A DNA stretch of 64,000 bases from Lysinibacillus fusiformis (GCF_016925635.1 NZ_CP070490.1:2610001-2674000); one strand, 5' to 3'. Positions 10,681 to 20,229 are shown, counted from the first letter of the stretch. Notes: generated from the sequence alone by a model not told the origin. Translations and numbers: made by a program.

Positions 10681-11802
10681 ATGCTTATTGCCTATAACAA
10701 TCAACAGCAGCTATTTCTCCCATATCAATATACGAGGAAAGCTTTACAGCGATATAGGCGGCAGATGAAATTTTTTTGTCCTCAATGTTTGGAACAAGTT
10801 CAATTGAAAATAGGTAACTATAATATTCCCCACTTTGCCCACTTCACTAAAAATCAATGTTCACAGCTATTCGCAGAAGGTGAATCTAAACTACATTTAC
10901 AAGGTAAAATGCAATTATATGAGTGGTTCAAAAAAAATGGACATCAGGTGGAACTAGAGCCATTTTTAAAGCAGCTTTCTCAGCGCCCTGATTTGCTCGT
11001 TACAATCGATGAGGGGCATTTCGCAGTTGAATTTCAATGTAGCACAATCTCTCATGAAAAATGGCATCAACGAACAATGGGCTATGAAAAAAACGATATA
11101 CAAGCAATTTGGCTTTTTCAAACTCCTCAAAGCAAAGAAGCAATCAACGGCATCAGAAAAATTAGAATCTCCCCATTGCTGCAAAAAGCATTTATAACAA
11201 CGACAACAGATTTGCCTTATTTACTGACGTACAACGCGGTGACAGCCCATTTTATTTATTGGACGAATCTTCTTCATGTTCACGGGCATACTTTCATAGG
11301 CAAAGTACAAAAAATTCCGGTCAATCAACAGCATTTTCCTTTTTATATACCAAAGCGTATTACCAAAGAAGAATTTCAAAGCTATTGGCAGCTCTATAAA
11401 CAGACTTGTAGGCAATTTGCGTATAGTCGTCTTTTACATAATAAGAAGGGGGCACAAGATCCATTTTTACGCAATTGCTATGAATTAAATCTTTCTCTTA
11501 CTGCTATGCCGCCATACATTGGTATTCCAGTGCAAGAAGGAGCGTCTATCTCTTTATTCACGAGTGAATGGCAAACGATGCTGTTGTATTTTAGTAAACA
11601 ATTAGGGTGTCAACCATTTGAATTAACCAAGCATCAGATTAAAAATTTTTTATGTCAGCATCAGCTAGAAATAACCGAACAAGCAGTAAGAGCTATTCAA
11701 AATTATGGACAACTTCTTCAGCGAATGAATCATGAAGATGGTTCACTAGATAATTGTGAGCAAGTCTATGTACATTTATTTGCAATTGCCACAATATACT
11801 GA
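10681..11802 (+). CDS. coiA: Competence protein CoiA
   Basis: A 373-residue CoiA-family protein. The N-terminal part has a CPQC...HFAHF...C putative zinc site (about residues 34-60), typical of the family. It is followed by a restriction-nuclease-like core with RPDLLVTIDEGHFAVEFQCS (residues about 101-121), a PD-(D/E)xK-type signature. CoiA is needed for handling incoming DNA after uptake in Streptococcus and Bacillus; its biochemical role is still inferred. The start ATG has AAAGGAGC upstream. I looked for a ComK box and saw no convincing AAAA-N5-TTTT pair. Confidence 0.88.
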   Translation: MLIAYNNQQQLFLPYQYTRKALQRYRRQMKFFCPQCLEQVQLKIGNYNIPHFAHFTKNQCSQLFAEGESKLHLQGKMQLYEWFKKNGHQVELEPFLKQLSQRPDLLVTIDEGHFAVEFQCSTISHEKWHQRTMGYEKNDIQAIWLFQTPQSKEAINGIRKIRISPLLQKAFITTTTDLPYLLTYNAVTAHFIYWTNLLHVHGHTFIGKVQKIPVNQQHFPFYIPKRITKEEFQSYWQLYKQTCRQFAYSRLLHNKKGAQDPFLRNCYELNLSLTAMPPYIGIPVQEGASISLFTSEWQTMLLYFSKQLGCQPFELTKHQIKNFLCQHQLEITEQAVRAIQNYGQLLQRMNHEDGSLDNCEQVYVHLFAIATIY

Positions 11803-11853
11803 GAAAATATGAGAGTAAAAGGAAAAAAGCACATATAAAGGGGGCTGGCATAC

Positions 11854-13671
11854 ATGGCTAGTAACAGTAATCAGGTTTTGGTTAGAAAAGAAGTACCAGA
11901 AGAATTAACATGGCGTTTAGAGGATATCTTCGCAACAGATGCAGCTTGGGAAGAGGAATTGAAGGAGGTTGCAGAGCTTGCTAAACAAGCACCTAGCTAT
12001 GCAGGTACTTTAAATAATGGGGCAGAGGCATTATTAGCAGCTTTGCAGTATCATGATCATATATATGAACGTGCAATGAAGCTCTACACATATGCTCATA
12101 TGCGCTATGATCAAGATACGACAAATAGCTTTTATCAAGATATGAACAGCCGTATTCAAACATTGGCAACGAGTATCTCAGCTGGCCTTTCCTATTTAAC
12201 GCCAGAAATTTTATCATTAAGTGAAGAAACGATTGAAGGCTACTTAACAGAAAATCAAGACCTACAACTATATAAGCAATCATTAAAAGAAATTACGATG
12301 GCACGTCCACATGTATTACCAGCCGAACAGGAGGCATTGCTAGCGCAAATGTCTGAGGTAACAGGTACAGCTTCGAATACATTCAGCATGTTAAACAATG
12401 CGGATATGGTTTTCCCTCATGTGAAAAATGAAGAGGGGGAAGAGGTACAACTTACGCATGGTAACTATATCAAGTTTTTAGAGAGCAAGGATCGCTCAGT
12501 ACGTGAAGGCGCATTTAAAGCTATGTACGAAACATATGGCAAGTTTAAAAATACGTTCTCGGCAACGCTAACAGGTAACGTGAAGAAGCATAATGTGAGT
12601 GCACGTATTCGTCATTATGAATCTGCACGACACGCAGCCATGTCTAATAATTTTATTCCAGAAAATGTCTATGATCAACTGGTGGAAACAATTCATAAGC
12701 ATTTACCAGCTATGCAACGTTATATTTCGTTGCGTAAGAAATTATTAGGTGTAGACGAATTGCATATGTGGGATTTATTTGCGCCACTTGTTAAAGAGGT
12801 GGAAATGAAGGTCACTTATGATGAAGCGAAAGATATTTTAGTAAAAGCTTTAGCTCCATTAGGGGAAGAATATCAAAACATCGTCCAAAATGGACTGGAT
12901 AACCGTTGGGTCGATGTTTTAGAGAATAAAGGGAAGCGTAGCGGAGCCTATTCATCAGGCGCCTATGGTACGAATCCGTATATTTTAATGAATTGGCAAG
13001 ACAACGTGAACAATCTATTTACTTTAGCACATGAATTTGGCCATAGTGTTCATAGTTATTATTCACGCAACAACCAGCCATTTGTTTATGGAGATTATTC
13101 TATTTTTGTGGCAGAGGTTGCTTCTACATGCAATGAAGAGTTATTAAATGACTATTTACTGAAAACAATTGATGACCCTCAACAAAAAATATACTTATTA
13201 AATCATTGGTTAGATGGTTTCAGAAGTACTGTATTCAGACAAACCATGTTTGCAGAGTTCGAACATCTTATTCATCAAATGGATAAGAATGGTGAGTCAT
13301 TAACAGCAGATCGTTTAACAGAGGTTTATTATGAATTAAACAAAAAGTACTTCGGTGATGATATGGTGGTAGATGAGGAAATTGGCTTAGAATGGGCTCG
13401 TATTCCACACTTCTACTATAATTACTATGTTTATCAGTATGCGACTGGTAAATCAGCCGCTACAGCATTGAGTAAACAAATTTTAGAGGAGGGTGCACCA
13501 GCTGTAGAACGTTATATTAATAACTTCTTAAAAGCAGGATGCTCTGATTTCCCTATTGAAGTATTAAAGGCAGCAGGCGTTGATATGAACGTAGCTAAGC
13601 CAATTGAAGATGCTTGTAAAGTATTTGAAGAGCGTTTAAATGAATTAGAAAAATTATTGTTGAATAATTAA
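11854..13671 (+). CDS. pepF: Oligoendopeptidase F
   Basis: An M3-family metallopeptidase of 605 residues, the usual length. The zinc site is LAHEFGHSVHSYYS with the third ligand in the downstream VAEVASTCNEEL helix. It degrades peptides of roughly 7-17 residues in the cytosol (family knowledge), and the neighbouring order coiA-pepF matches Bacillus subtilis (yjbF-yjbG). The start has AAAGGGGGC upstream. A terminator and then the RoxS small RNA follow. Confidence 0.95.
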   Translation: MASNSNQVLVRKEVPEELTWRLEDIFATDAAWEEELKEVAELAKQAPSYAGTLNNGAEALLAALQYHDHIYERAMKLYTYAHMRYDQDTTNSFYQDMNSRIQTLATSISAGLSYLTPEILSLSEETIEGYLTENQDLQLYKQSLKEITMARPHVLPAEQEALLAQMSEVTGTASNTFSMLNNADMVFPHVKNEEGEEVQLTHGNYIKFLESKDRSVREGAFKAMYETYGKFKNTFSATLTGNVKKHNVSARIRHYESARHAAMSNNFIPENVYDQLVETIHKHLPAMQRYISLRKKLLGVDELHMWDLFAPLVKEVEMKVTYDEAKDILVKALAPLGEEYQNIVQNGLDNRWVDVLENKGKRSGAYSSGAYGTNPYILMNWQDNVNNLFTLAHEFGHSVHSYYSRNNQPFVYGDYSIFVAEVASTCNEELLNDYLLKTIDDPQQKIYLLNHWLDGFRSTVFRQTMFAEFEHLIHQMDKNGESLTADRLTEVYYELNKKYFGDDMVVDEEIGLEWARIPHFYYNYYVYQYATGKSAATALSKQILEEGAPAVERYINNFLKAGCSDFPIEVLKAAGVDMNVAKPIEDACKVFEERLNELEKLLLNN

Positions 13672-13673
13672 TT

Positions 13674-13710
13674 AAAAGGGCTGGAGAAATATTCCTACAG
13701 CCCTTTTTCT
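13674..13710 (+). terminator. pepF terminator
   Basis: AAAGGGCTG and CAGCCCTTT arms with a 15-nt loop and five T. Confidence 0.88.
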
Positions 13711-13882
13711 GTTAGCGTGCGAGTGATTTGAAATGAAAGAATAATGATTTTTTTTGATTTCTAAATAGTTTAAAAGTGTGCATCTTGGAAAAATACTGTT
13801 TGTAATCGCTTTCTATTTGACAAATTTGTGAATCTAGTATTGGTTTCATTGCTAAATATATTATTCCATGATAGAGTAATTC

Positions 13883-13900
13883 TTGTGAAATAAATCACAA
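13883..13900 (+). promoter_or_regulatory. Rex-type operator at the RoxS start
   Basis: TTGTGAAATAAATCACAA matches the Rex consensus (TTGTGAA-N4-TTCACAA) at all but one position. It sits at the expected start of RoxS. Rex senses the NADH/NAD+ ratio, and RoxS is known to be repressed by Rex in Bacillus subtilis. The core TGTGA-N6-TCACA would also fit an Fnr site. Confidence 0.8.
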
Positions 13901-14004
13901 AACAAACATACACCCCTTTGTTTGAACGTGAACATTTCTCCCATCCCCTTTGTGAAAAAGAAGCGTCTCTATCGGTCGAGGATAGAGGCGCTTCTTTGTA
14001 TTTT
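13886..14004 (+). ncRNA. roxS: RoxS/RsaE small regulatory RNA
   Basis: The stretch holds the hallmark C-rich single-stranded motifs of RsaE/RoxS: ACCCCTTTGTTTGAA (about 13912-13926) and TTTCTCCCATCCCCTTTGTG (about 13935-13954), in the right order and spacing. Next comes a 17-bp hairpin (13957-13997, one mismatch) and a short T-rich tail as terminator. RoxS base-pairs through these CCCC motifs with ribosome sites of TCA-cycle and redox mRNAs and is made in response to NO and redox change. In Bacillus subtilis it lies beside yjbH, as here between pepF and yjbH. Ends are estimates from the Rex site and the hairpin. Confidence 0.88.
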
Positions 14005-14011
14005 GCGTTAT

Positions 14012-14374
14012 CTTGAAAAACAAAACCATCCCTAGAATTTTTGTGAAAGGTAAAAATGGAAGTCCATTGCAGGCTACTTGCTTTCCTGTCAGCGAGCGCC
14101 GAAAACGTTAACTTTTTAGCGATTTCCAAATAAGGAGAAGGCGTATACTACTCATTTTGGAGAGGTGTTGTCACTCATCGCTTCTCCACTGTTAGTATGA
14201 AGGAAAAGGAAATGACACTTTTTCAGCATGGTAGATAGCGTCACAGAGGAGACGCATTGAGTGAAGCAGCTCATCGGACGTCTCCTGGAAGGACGCTGGC
14301 GGAACGGAAATCAACCCTTCACCTTGTCAAAAGGTCTTTTACTGCTATTGACATGATCTTTTTTCAACAACATG
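14012..14374. repeat. Dispersed non-coding element, copy A (shortened)
   Basis: This 363-bp stretch matches the elements at 22.5-24.5 kb and 30.7-31.25 kb: left end TTGAAAAACAAAAC, then GAATTTTTGTGAAA, GCAGGCTACTTGCTTTCCTG, a junction, then GCGTCACAGAGGAGAC...CGGAACGGAAATCAACCC and right end TTTTTTCAACAACATG. The inner parts of both hairpin units are deleted compared with copy C. It lies between RoxS and the yjbH terminator. Open frames across it are not supported by ribosome sites. Confidence 0.85.
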
Positions 14375-14408
14375 AAAGGGACTCCATCATGATGATTGGA
14401 GTCCCTTT
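14375..14408 (-). terminator. yjbH terminator
   Basis: AAAGGGACTCCA and TGGAGTCCCTTT form a 12-bp perfect stem directly downstream of yjbH, abutting the right end of the dispersed element. The T-run on the minus strand is short. Confidence 0.75.
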
Positions 14409-14419
14409 GGTTTATTGTA

Positions 14420-15229
14420 TTATTTAAGACGCCATAACGTAGCGTGAGTAGTTTGGATTCGTTCGAGCTTTTGTTGCAGCATGCGTTTCTTTAGTTCACG
14501 CTCTGCTGCTTGCTCTGTTAATGAATAGATAAAAGCTATTTCGTTTGTAGAAAGAGTATGGAATTTAGAAAATAAGTCCTCTATTGATGGTAATGGCTGA
14601 CGGACAAGCTGTTCGTTCAGCATTTCTTGTAAAATATGTTCATAAACTTCATAGGAATAGCTACCACTAACTTTTAGTCCCTCATCTTCAATACATTCAT
14701 TGAAAAATACGATACTTGGTACTTCTTCCACTTCCATTTCGCGTTTAATATATAAATCGCATTGGAAAGCACGTGCTGCCTCCTTTGAACCAAAGTCAAC
14801 AGTAAACTCATTCATATCGAGTTGAACATCCTCAGCTATTTTTAAAAGCGTTGCATAGGAGTTTACATCTTGATGACTTAATAATACATATTCTTGTAGT
14901 TTTGATAAATAACGTGCACCTGCACGTTTCCCCTGTAATTCAGCTGCTTTAATAGCGATAGAAGGTAAAACAGGGTGATTAATATCAAGTTCGATTCCTG
15001 AGATACAACCTTTGACACGTTTACTTAAGCAGTTTAAAGAAGTAAGTTCTGTGCTTAAAACAAAGCGCCATGTGAAGTAATGGTTGTATTCAAGTTGTAA
15101 TTTACGAAGAGTTGCTTGCATACTGAAAGCTTCAGGGCAAAGTGGATCTACGAAAATATACAATTCAATTGGCTTGTTTGCAGTAGAAATCGTTGGCGTT
15201 GGCTCTTGCAACATTTGAATATTATTCAC
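14420..15229 (-). CDS. yjbH: YjbH/SpxH, ClpXP adaptor for Spx
   Basis: A DsbA/FrnE-like thioredoxin-fold protein of 269 residues. The N-terminal segment IELYIFVDPLCPEAF holds the position of the family's redox motif, here with a single Cys (CPEA). In Bacillus YjbH binds Spx and targets it to ClpXP; it aggregates during stress so Spx rises. The chosen start is GTG at 15229 with GAGGGGG 9 nt upstream; it overlaps the end of yjbI by 8 bp. It forms an operon with yjbI, as in other Bacillales, and spx itself lies 5 kb away. Confidence 0.87.
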   Translation of the reverse strand: MNNIQMLQEPTPTISTANKPIELYIFVDPLCPEAFSMQATLRKLQLEYNHYFTWRFVLSTELTSLNCLSKRVKGCISGIELDINHPVLPSIAIKAAELQGKRAGARYLSKLQEYVLLSHQDVNSYATLLKIAEDVQLDMNEFTVDFGSKEAARAFQCDLYIKREMEVEEVPSIVFFNECIEDEGLKVSGSYSYEVYEHILQEMLNEQLVRQPLPSIEDLFSKFHTLSTNEIAFIYSLTEQAAERELKKRMLQQKLERIQTTHATLWRLK

Positions 15230-15629
15230 GTAACAATTCCCCCTCATCGTCATTTGGCGTATTAACCATGTGATGAGCTGTTAATACTAAACGTTGATAA
15301 TAAGTTTCACGGAACTTCCCTTCCAAACCTACCTCATCCATTGCTTCTGACATACACTCTAGCCAAGCTTGAGCGCGGTCAGGTGTAATAGGAAAATTCA
15401 TGTGACGTGCACGCATCATCGGATGTCCATGTTCTTCAGTAAAAAGATTTGGTCCACCTAAATACTGTGTTTGAAATTGAATTTGTTTACGGGCTGTCTC
15501 TGTTAAATCCTTTGGAAAGATTGGAATAAGATCAGGATGCTGAGCAACTCTTTTATAGAACGCATGAATGAGTTCTGACAGTTTTTCAGCTCCCAGCTCC
15601 TCATAAGGAACAGTGTATTTTCTACTCAT
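15222..15629 (-). CDS. yjbI: Truncated haemoglobin, group II (YjbI)
   Basis: A 135-residue 2-on-2 globin. Landmarks are YEELGAEKLSELIHAFYKRV, the FPKDLTETARKQIQFQTQYLGGP segment, and the proximal-His region HPMMRARHMNFPI. YjbI proteins bind haem and oxygen and are linked to protection of the YjbH-Spx system (inference from conserved pairing). First gene of the yjbI-yjbH operon. Confidence 0.92.
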   Translation of the reverse strand: MSRKYTVPYEELGAEKLSELIHAFYKRVAQHPDLIPIFPKDLTETARKQIQFQTQYLGGPNLFTEEHGHPMMRARHMNFPITPDRAQAWLECMSEAMDEVGLEGKFRETYYQRLVLTAHHMVNTPNDDEGELLRE

Positions 15630-15788
15630 AAGTTATATGCTCCTTTAATTCTTTATATCGTAAAGTACCACTTTGTATACTTCATCCTCATCAAAATGTG
15701 AAATTCTTGTGACTACCTTCATTCTATCAACGTCTTTTCGTTAACACAAACAAAGAGCTCTTTCGAATTGCTGTTCGCTACAAAAGCA

Positions 15789-15816
15789 CAAATTTCACCA
15801 CAATGGGTGAAATTTG
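15789..15816 (-). terminator. Hairpin downstream of yjbJ
   Basis: Perfect 11-bp arms CAAATTTCACC and GGTGAAATTTG with a 6-nt loop. The downstream T-run on the minus strand is weak, so efficiency is uncertain. Confidence 0.6.
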
Positions 15817-15849
15817 TTGGAAAAAGCATAGATAACAGGAAAGATGCGA

Positions 15850-16620
15850 TTACACTGTAAAGTAATTCATCACTTTTTTGACATAATTCTGTGTTTCTTT
15901 AAAAGGAGGGATACCTCCATATTTTGTAACACGAGATGCGCCAGCATTGTAGGCAGCTAATGCTAGAGTAGGGTCATTATTAAATTTATCTAGCATTTGA
16001 CGCAAATATTTTGCTCCAGCCATAATATTCTGCTCTGGATCAAAAGCGTTCGTCACACCTAAATATTGTGCTGTTGTGGGCATGAGTTGCATTAAGCCTT
16101 GCGCTCCCGCATGGCTCACTACGGTTGGATTAAAATTAGATTCTTGCTTGATAACAGCTGCAATAAGCTTTGCGGGTATCTGATAAGTAGCAGCTGCTTT
16201 TTCAATAATGGCTGTATATTCATTTGCACCTGCTAGTGAGTTGGCATAAGCTGTAGAACCTATTACATCGTCCGAAACATAGGAATCAAGCTTTGTATTA
16301 GCATATGTGTTTGCTAATGCTTGTTTGACTGATTCAGGTATAAACACAGCATTAGAGCCTTTGTAAAGTAAGGATTCTAATGTACCTTGTTCCGAAGTAG
16401 CCAGTTGATTGACGAAATTTGAAGTATTTGATGTGCCTGAAGCAAGCAAGCTTGCTAATTTGGCATTACTTGCTGTCGAAGTTTCTCCTAATAATTCGTT
16501 AATCATGTCAGAAAAAATAGAATCATTGTCTGTCAAATTGTTTGTTGATGAACCTTCACTAGATCCAAGTGTTTGCAATGCCTGAATTTCAAGTAAAGAT
16601 TTTAATGATTGAATATCCAA
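15850..16620 (-). CDS. yjbJ: Lytic transglycosylase, SLT domain (YjbJ)
   Basis: A 256-residue protein with a low-complexity Ser/Asn/Ala N-terminal half and a C-terminal soluble-lytic-transglycosylase domain (about residues 145-255). Catalytic Glu lies in IKQESNFNP, with family motifs GAQGLMQLMP and LALAAYNAG. It cleaves peptidoglycan with 1,6-anhydro product formation. No signal peptide is evident. The start is set to TTG at 16620, giving MDIQSLKSLLEIQALQ as in YjbJ homologues; a GTG at 16632 is too close to the GGAAGG site. Confidence 0.85.
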   Translation of the reverse strand: MDIQSLKSLLEIQALQTLGSSEGSSTNNLTDNDSIFSDMINELLGETSTASNAKLASLLASGTSNTSNFVNQLATSEQGTLESLLYKGSNAVFIPESVKQALANTYANTKLDSYVSDDVIGSTAYANSLAGANEYTAIIEKAAATYQIPAKLIAAVIKQESNFNPTVVSHAGAQGLMQLMPTTAQYLGVTNAFDPEQNIMAGAKYLRQMLDKFNNDPTLALAAYNAGASRVTKYGGIPPFKETQNYVKKVMNYFTV

Positions 16621-16648
16621 GGAGTCAGACACCTTCCTTTTTATACTT

Positions 16649-17236
16649 TTATAAATTTTGTGCTTTTAGTGCTTTCATAAAACGGGCAATTTTTTTATCA
16701 GTAGCCTGCTTTTCAATACCATATTGCTGTAAAAATTCGTCGAAAATTTTATTTCCTTTTATTGCATCTTTTGCTTCATATTCTACCTCATAATCGTCGC
16801 ACTGCAAATAGAAAGAATGATCAAAAACAAGAAGCCCCTCTTTGTATGGAATTTCGACACGATCTGTAGTGAGTGAACCAAATACATGCAATTGTTCTAA
16901 AGGAATCCGGTGGAGAGCTAATCTTTTAGCTACCTCTTGAGCATAAAATCCTTTGCCATCTAACATTTGCTGCGCCTGTATTGCTGTTATTTCATCCGTT
17001 GTTTCAAGGTGTGCATGCTCGGCATTTTTTTCTTTGAGCGTACATTCGTAATAATCATCAATTTGTCTAATACGAAGACCACTTTGTAGTTTGCGAATGG
17101 CTTGATTAGGTGTGTCGAAATAATGATTTGTTTGACGGTGAATAGCATTTTGGCTAATGTGGAAGTCTTGTAATAATTGCTCGTATTGTTGTTTTGTTAA
17201 TAGATTTTTAAATTCAATTTCAATTTCTTGTGTCAT
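16649..17236 (-). CDS. yjbK: CYTH-domain protein (YjbK)
   Basis: A 195-residue CYTH (CyaB/thiamine-triphosphatase) protein. The diagnostic ExExK motif is EIEIEFK at residues 4-10, followed by charged strands lining the tunnel (GLRIRQ, YYECTLKEK, DRVEIPYKEG). Such proteins usually hydrolyse inorganic triphosphate or similar substrates; the substrate here is not known. It is upstream of yjbJ on the same strand and next to relQ/nadK, the usual Bacillales order. Confidence 0.88.
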   Translation of the reverse strand: MTQEIEIEFKNLLTKQQYEQLLQDFHISQNAIHRQTNHYFDTPNQAIRKLQSGLRIRQIDDYYECTLKEKNAEHAHLETTDEITAIQAQQMLDGKGFYAQEVAKRLALHRIPLEQLHVFGSLTTDRVEIPYKEGLLVFDHSFYLQCDDYEVEYEAKDAIKGNKIFDEFLQQYGIEKQATDKKIARFMKALKAQNL

Positions 17237-17362
17237 TTATCGTCACCTATTTATTTTTTATTTTTCATCCGTTGTTTCGCTTGATTTAATATTTACACAC
17301 TGCAACTATTTACCCTGTGTGCTAAAATAAGAGGAAGAGTACAACGAAAAGGGGAACCGCAC

Positions 17363-17746
17363 GTGCGTAAAATTTATACAATAGAAACATCGAACTTTGA
17401 ACAAGATCAACTTCATTTTAGTTTAAACGACAATGAAGTAAATTTACAGTTAAAACCTGCTGGACAACTCATTGCAGATTCAGATGATTTTGCATTTATT
17501 TATTTACTTGATGCAGGTGACGACTATCATTACTTGCGTTTTCCACCGAGTAGTTGGGAAAATCTTGTACATATTTTACAAAAAGGGAAAAATCCATTAC
17601 TACGAATTGGTGAAGAAGCGATTGAGCTGACAAATTTCTACGAGGAATTGGAAATGCTCGTGTATAATATTGAAGGAAATTACAATTATGGGGCAGAATT
17701 TGTCCAAGCAGTGGAGCAGCACTTCAAGGCAATTCTCGCTGAATAG
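17363..17746 (+). CDS. yjbL: UPF0738 family protein (YjbL)
   Basis: A 127-residue acidic cytosolic protein matching YjbL by size, position (between the divergent yjbK and relQ) and the FIYLLDAGDDYHYLRFP...WENLVHILQKGK region. No catalytic motif is visible and the function is unknown. Start is GTG at 17363 with AAGGGGAA upstream. Confidence 0.78.
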   Translation: MRKIYTIETSNFEQDQLHFSLNDNEVNLQLKPAGQLIADSDDFAFIYLLDAGDDYHYLRFPPSSWENLVHILQKGKNPLLRIGEEAIELTNFYEELEMLVYNIEGNYNYGAEFVQAVEQHFKAILAE

Positions 17747-17802
17747 AAAGACAAAACGAACAGACGGTGGTGTTCGATACCGAATGTCGGGAGGTTTTTA
17801 CA

Positions 17803-18474
17803 ATGGGACAATGGGAAATATTTTTAAGTCCTTATAAACAAGCAGTAGATGAATTAAAAGTAAAATTAAAAGGCATGCGTTCGCAATTTGGTATTGTTAA
17901 TGCCAATTCACCAATTGAATTTGTCACAGGACGTGTTAAGCCTTTAGCAAGTATATATGATAAAACGTTAGAAAAAGGATTAGCTTTTGAGCCTTCTAAA
18001 CAACTTGGTGATGAACTTGGCGATATTGCTGGCCTTCGGATTATGTGTCAATTTGTTGATGATATCGCAACGGTAACAGAGCTTATTCGTCAGCGAAAAG
18101 ATATGCGCGTAGTGGAAGAACGCGATTATATTACACATAATAAGCCTAGTGGTTATCGCTCCTACCATATGATCGTGGAGTATCCTGTTGAAACGATTCA
18201 AGGAAAAAAAGTAGTATTGGCGGAAATACAAATCCGAACACTGGCCATGAATTTCTGGGCATCAATAGAGCATTCTTTAAATTATAAATATAAGGGCATG
18301 TTCCCAGAGGAAATTAAGAATCGCTTGCAAAGTGCTGCAGAGGCAGCATTTCGGTTGGATGAGGAAATGTCATCCATTCGTAGTGAGATTCAAGAGGCAC
18401 AGGCCTACTTTAGCGAATATAAAGAAGCATCGAATCCTAATTTACTAACAGAGAAGGAGCGTGACGCACAATGA
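17803..18474 (+). CDS. relQ: Small alarmone synthetase RelQ (YjbM)
   Basis: A 223-residue single-domain (p)ppGpp synthetase. It contains [12 protein letters not shown], the [11 protein letters not shown] metal/substrate strand, [13 protein letters not shown] and [22 protein letters not shown], all synthetase motifs, with no hydrolase or TGS domain. It transfers pyrophosphate from ATP to GDP/GTP in response to envelope and other stresses. The start at 17803 has GGGAGG upstream; the longer frame from 17767 has no site. Its stop overlaps the nadK start (ATGA), so the two are translationally coupled. Confidence 0.94.
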   Translation: MGQWEIFLSPYKQAVDELKVKLKGMRSQFGIVNANSPIEFVTGRVKPLASIYDKTLEKGLAFEPSKQLGDELGDIAGLRIMCQFVDDIATVTELIRQRKDMRVVEERDYITHNKPSGYRSYHMIVEYPVETIQGKKVVLAEIQIRTLAMNFWASIEHSLNYKYKGMFPEEIKNRLQSAAEAAFRLDEEMSSIRSEIQEAQAYFSEYKEASNPNLLTEKERDAQ

Positions 18475-19265
18475 AATTTTCGATTCAATCACGTAGAGAT
18501 GCACAATCCAACGAGCTGATGGAACTTGCTAAAACCTATTTACAGGATTTTGGCTTAACATATGATGAAGAGACGCCAGAAATCGTTGTTTCGATTGGAG
18601 GAGATGGCACGCTTTTGCATGCCTTTCATCGCTACTCTCATTTATTAGACCAGGTAGCCTTTGTTGGTATTCATACGGGCCATCTAGGGTTTTATGCGGA
18701 TTGGAAACCATCTGAATTAGAAAAACTAGTTTTGTCCATTGCTAAAAAGGATTTTAATGTTGTGGAATATCCACTGCTAGAAGTAAAGGTGGAGCATCAT
18801 AATGCCGAATCAAATACGTATCTGGCTTTAAATGAAGCAACAGTCAAATCGCCAGATGTTACACTTGTGATGGATGTTGAATTAAATGGCAATCAGTTTG
18901 AACGTTTCCGTGGAGATGGACTTTGTGTATCCACTCCTTCTGGGAGTACGGCTTACAATAAAGCACTTGGTGGAGCCATCATACATCCCACATTAGCGGC
19001 ACTCCAAGTCACTGAAATTGCCTCAATTAATAACCGTGTTTTCAGGACAGTAGGATCACCATTAATCTTGCCAGCACACCACCATTGTGTGTTACGTCCT
19101 GTAAATGAACAGAATTTTAATATGACTGTTGATCACTTGCAAATTACGCAAGGTGATGTCAAAGCCATAGCGTTTAATGTAGCAAATGAAAGAGTACGTT
19201 TTGCCCGTTTCCGACCATTCCCATTTTGGGAGCGAGTGCATGAATCGTTTGTCGCAAATGAATAA
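18471..19265 (+). CDS. nadK: NAD kinase
   Basis: A 264-residue ATP-NAD kinase that makes NADP+. The GGDGT motif is in [13 protein letters not shown], followed by GHLGFYADW, the NE motif in ALNEATV, and the glycine-rich [13 protein letters not shown]. Overlaps relQ by 4 bp; the rluA-type gene begins inside its last 26 bp, so relQ-nadK-rluA form one compact operon, as in Bacillus subtilis yjbMNO. Confidence 0.96.
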   Translation: MKFSIQSRRDAQSNELMELAKTYLQDFGLTYDEETPEIVVSIGGDGTLLHAFHRYSHLLDQVAFVGIHTGHLGFYADWKPSELEKLVLSIAKKDFNVVEYPLLEVKVEHHNAESNTYLALNEATVKSPDVTLVMDVELNGNQFERFRGDGLCVSTPSGSTAYNKALGGAIIHPTLAALQVTEIASINNRVFRTVGSPLILPAHHHCVLRPVNEQNFNMTVDHLQITQGDVKAIAFNVANERVRFARFRPFPFWERVHESFVANE

Positions 19266-20175
19266 CATGGATACAAGCTTTACATTGCAATTTATGGCTA
19301 AGAAAGATGGCCAATTATTACGAGAAGCTCTACAAGAGTGGCGTATTTCTAAGCGAGCCCTAACCGCTATTAAGTTCGATGGTGGCATGTTGACTGTGAA
19401 TGGTGTCGAACGTAATGTGAGGCATATCCTGCAAGCTGGAGATTGTGTGAAAGTGACGTTTCCTCCTGAAGTAAAAAGTGATGGTCTTGCTGTCGAGCAT
19501 GGCGATTTGACCATTGTCTACGAGGACGATGCCATTTTAGTGCTCAATAAGCCAGCACACCAAAGTACGATTCCCTCACGTGAGCATCCGACCAACAGCA
19601 TTGCTAATTTAGTTTGTGGCTATTTTCAGCAGCAAGGATTGGCCTCTACGGCTCATATTGTTACAAGGCTAGACCGAGATACATCAGGCTTGCTTTGTAT
19701 TGCTAAGCATGCTCATATTCATCATTTAACAGGTCTAGCTCAGCGTAATAGGGAAATTTCAAGACAATATGAAGCGATTGTCCATGGACATGTCGAACAC
19801 AATTTTCAATCGATTATAGCTCCAATTGGACGTAAAGAAGCCAGTATTATTGAAAGAGAAGTACGAGAAGATGGCCAATATGCGCATACAGATGTAACGG
19901 TTCTAAAGCACTTTATAGTTGATGCTGAACCAATGTCACACGTACGACTTCAATTGCATACAGGGCGTACACATCAAATTCGTGTGCACATGTCGCATCT
20001 TGGGCATCCACTTGTTGGTGATGACCTTTATGGTGGTAGCCGTCATCAGATTGATCGACAAGCACTACATTGTGTATCATTGAGTATGGAACATCCTTTA
20101 ACGAGTGTGCCATTACACTTTACATGTATGCTAAATGATGACATGCAAAGGTTACTGAAGGAAGCTTATGCATAA
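19240..20175 (+). CDS. RluA-family pseudouridine synthase (YjbO)
   Basis: A 311-residue pseudouridine synthase. An N-terminal S4-like segment ([21 protein letters not shown]) precedes the catalytic domain with [14 protein letters not shown] (catalytic Asp) and the [23 protein letters not shown] motif. It modifies rRNA or tRNA uridines; the exact site cannot be told. ATG at 19240 has GGGAG 7 nt upstream; ATG at 19258 is the main alternative. Confidence 0.92.
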   Translation: MNRLSQMNNMDTSFTLQFMAKKDGQLLREALQEWRISKRALTAIKFDGGMLTVNGVERNVRHILQAGDCVKVTFPPEVKSDGLAVEHGDLTIVYEDDAILVLNKPAHQSTIPSREHPTNSIANLVCGYFQQQGLASTAHIVTRLDRDTSGLLCIAKHAHIHHLTGLAQRNREISRQYEAIVHGHVEHNFQSIIAPIGRKEASIIEREVREDGQYAHTDVTVLKHFIVDAEPMSHVRLQLHTGRTHQIRVHMSHLGHPLVGDDLYGGSRHQIDRQALHCVSLSMEHPLTSVPLHFTCMLNDDMQRLLKEAYA

Positions 20176-20187
20176 ATTTTTGATAGA

Positions 20188-20229
20188 AGGAGATGTTCGC
20201 ACAAACGAGCATCTCCTTATCATTTTTTG
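20188..20229 (+). terminator. Terminator of the relQ-nadK-rluA operon
   Basis: AGGAGATGTTCG and CGAGCATCTCCT arms (one G-T) with a 6-nt loop and T-rich tail. Confidence 0.82.

Noticed and set aside
13883-13900. Fnr box as the primary assignment
   Set aside because: The TGTGA-N6-TCACA core fits Fnr, but the extended TTGTGA...TCACAA form and the position at RoxS favour Rex; kept only as a possible second regulator.
13770-14129. Minus-strand frame of 119 codons
   Set aside because: Runs antisense through RoxS and the dispersed repeat; no start signals.
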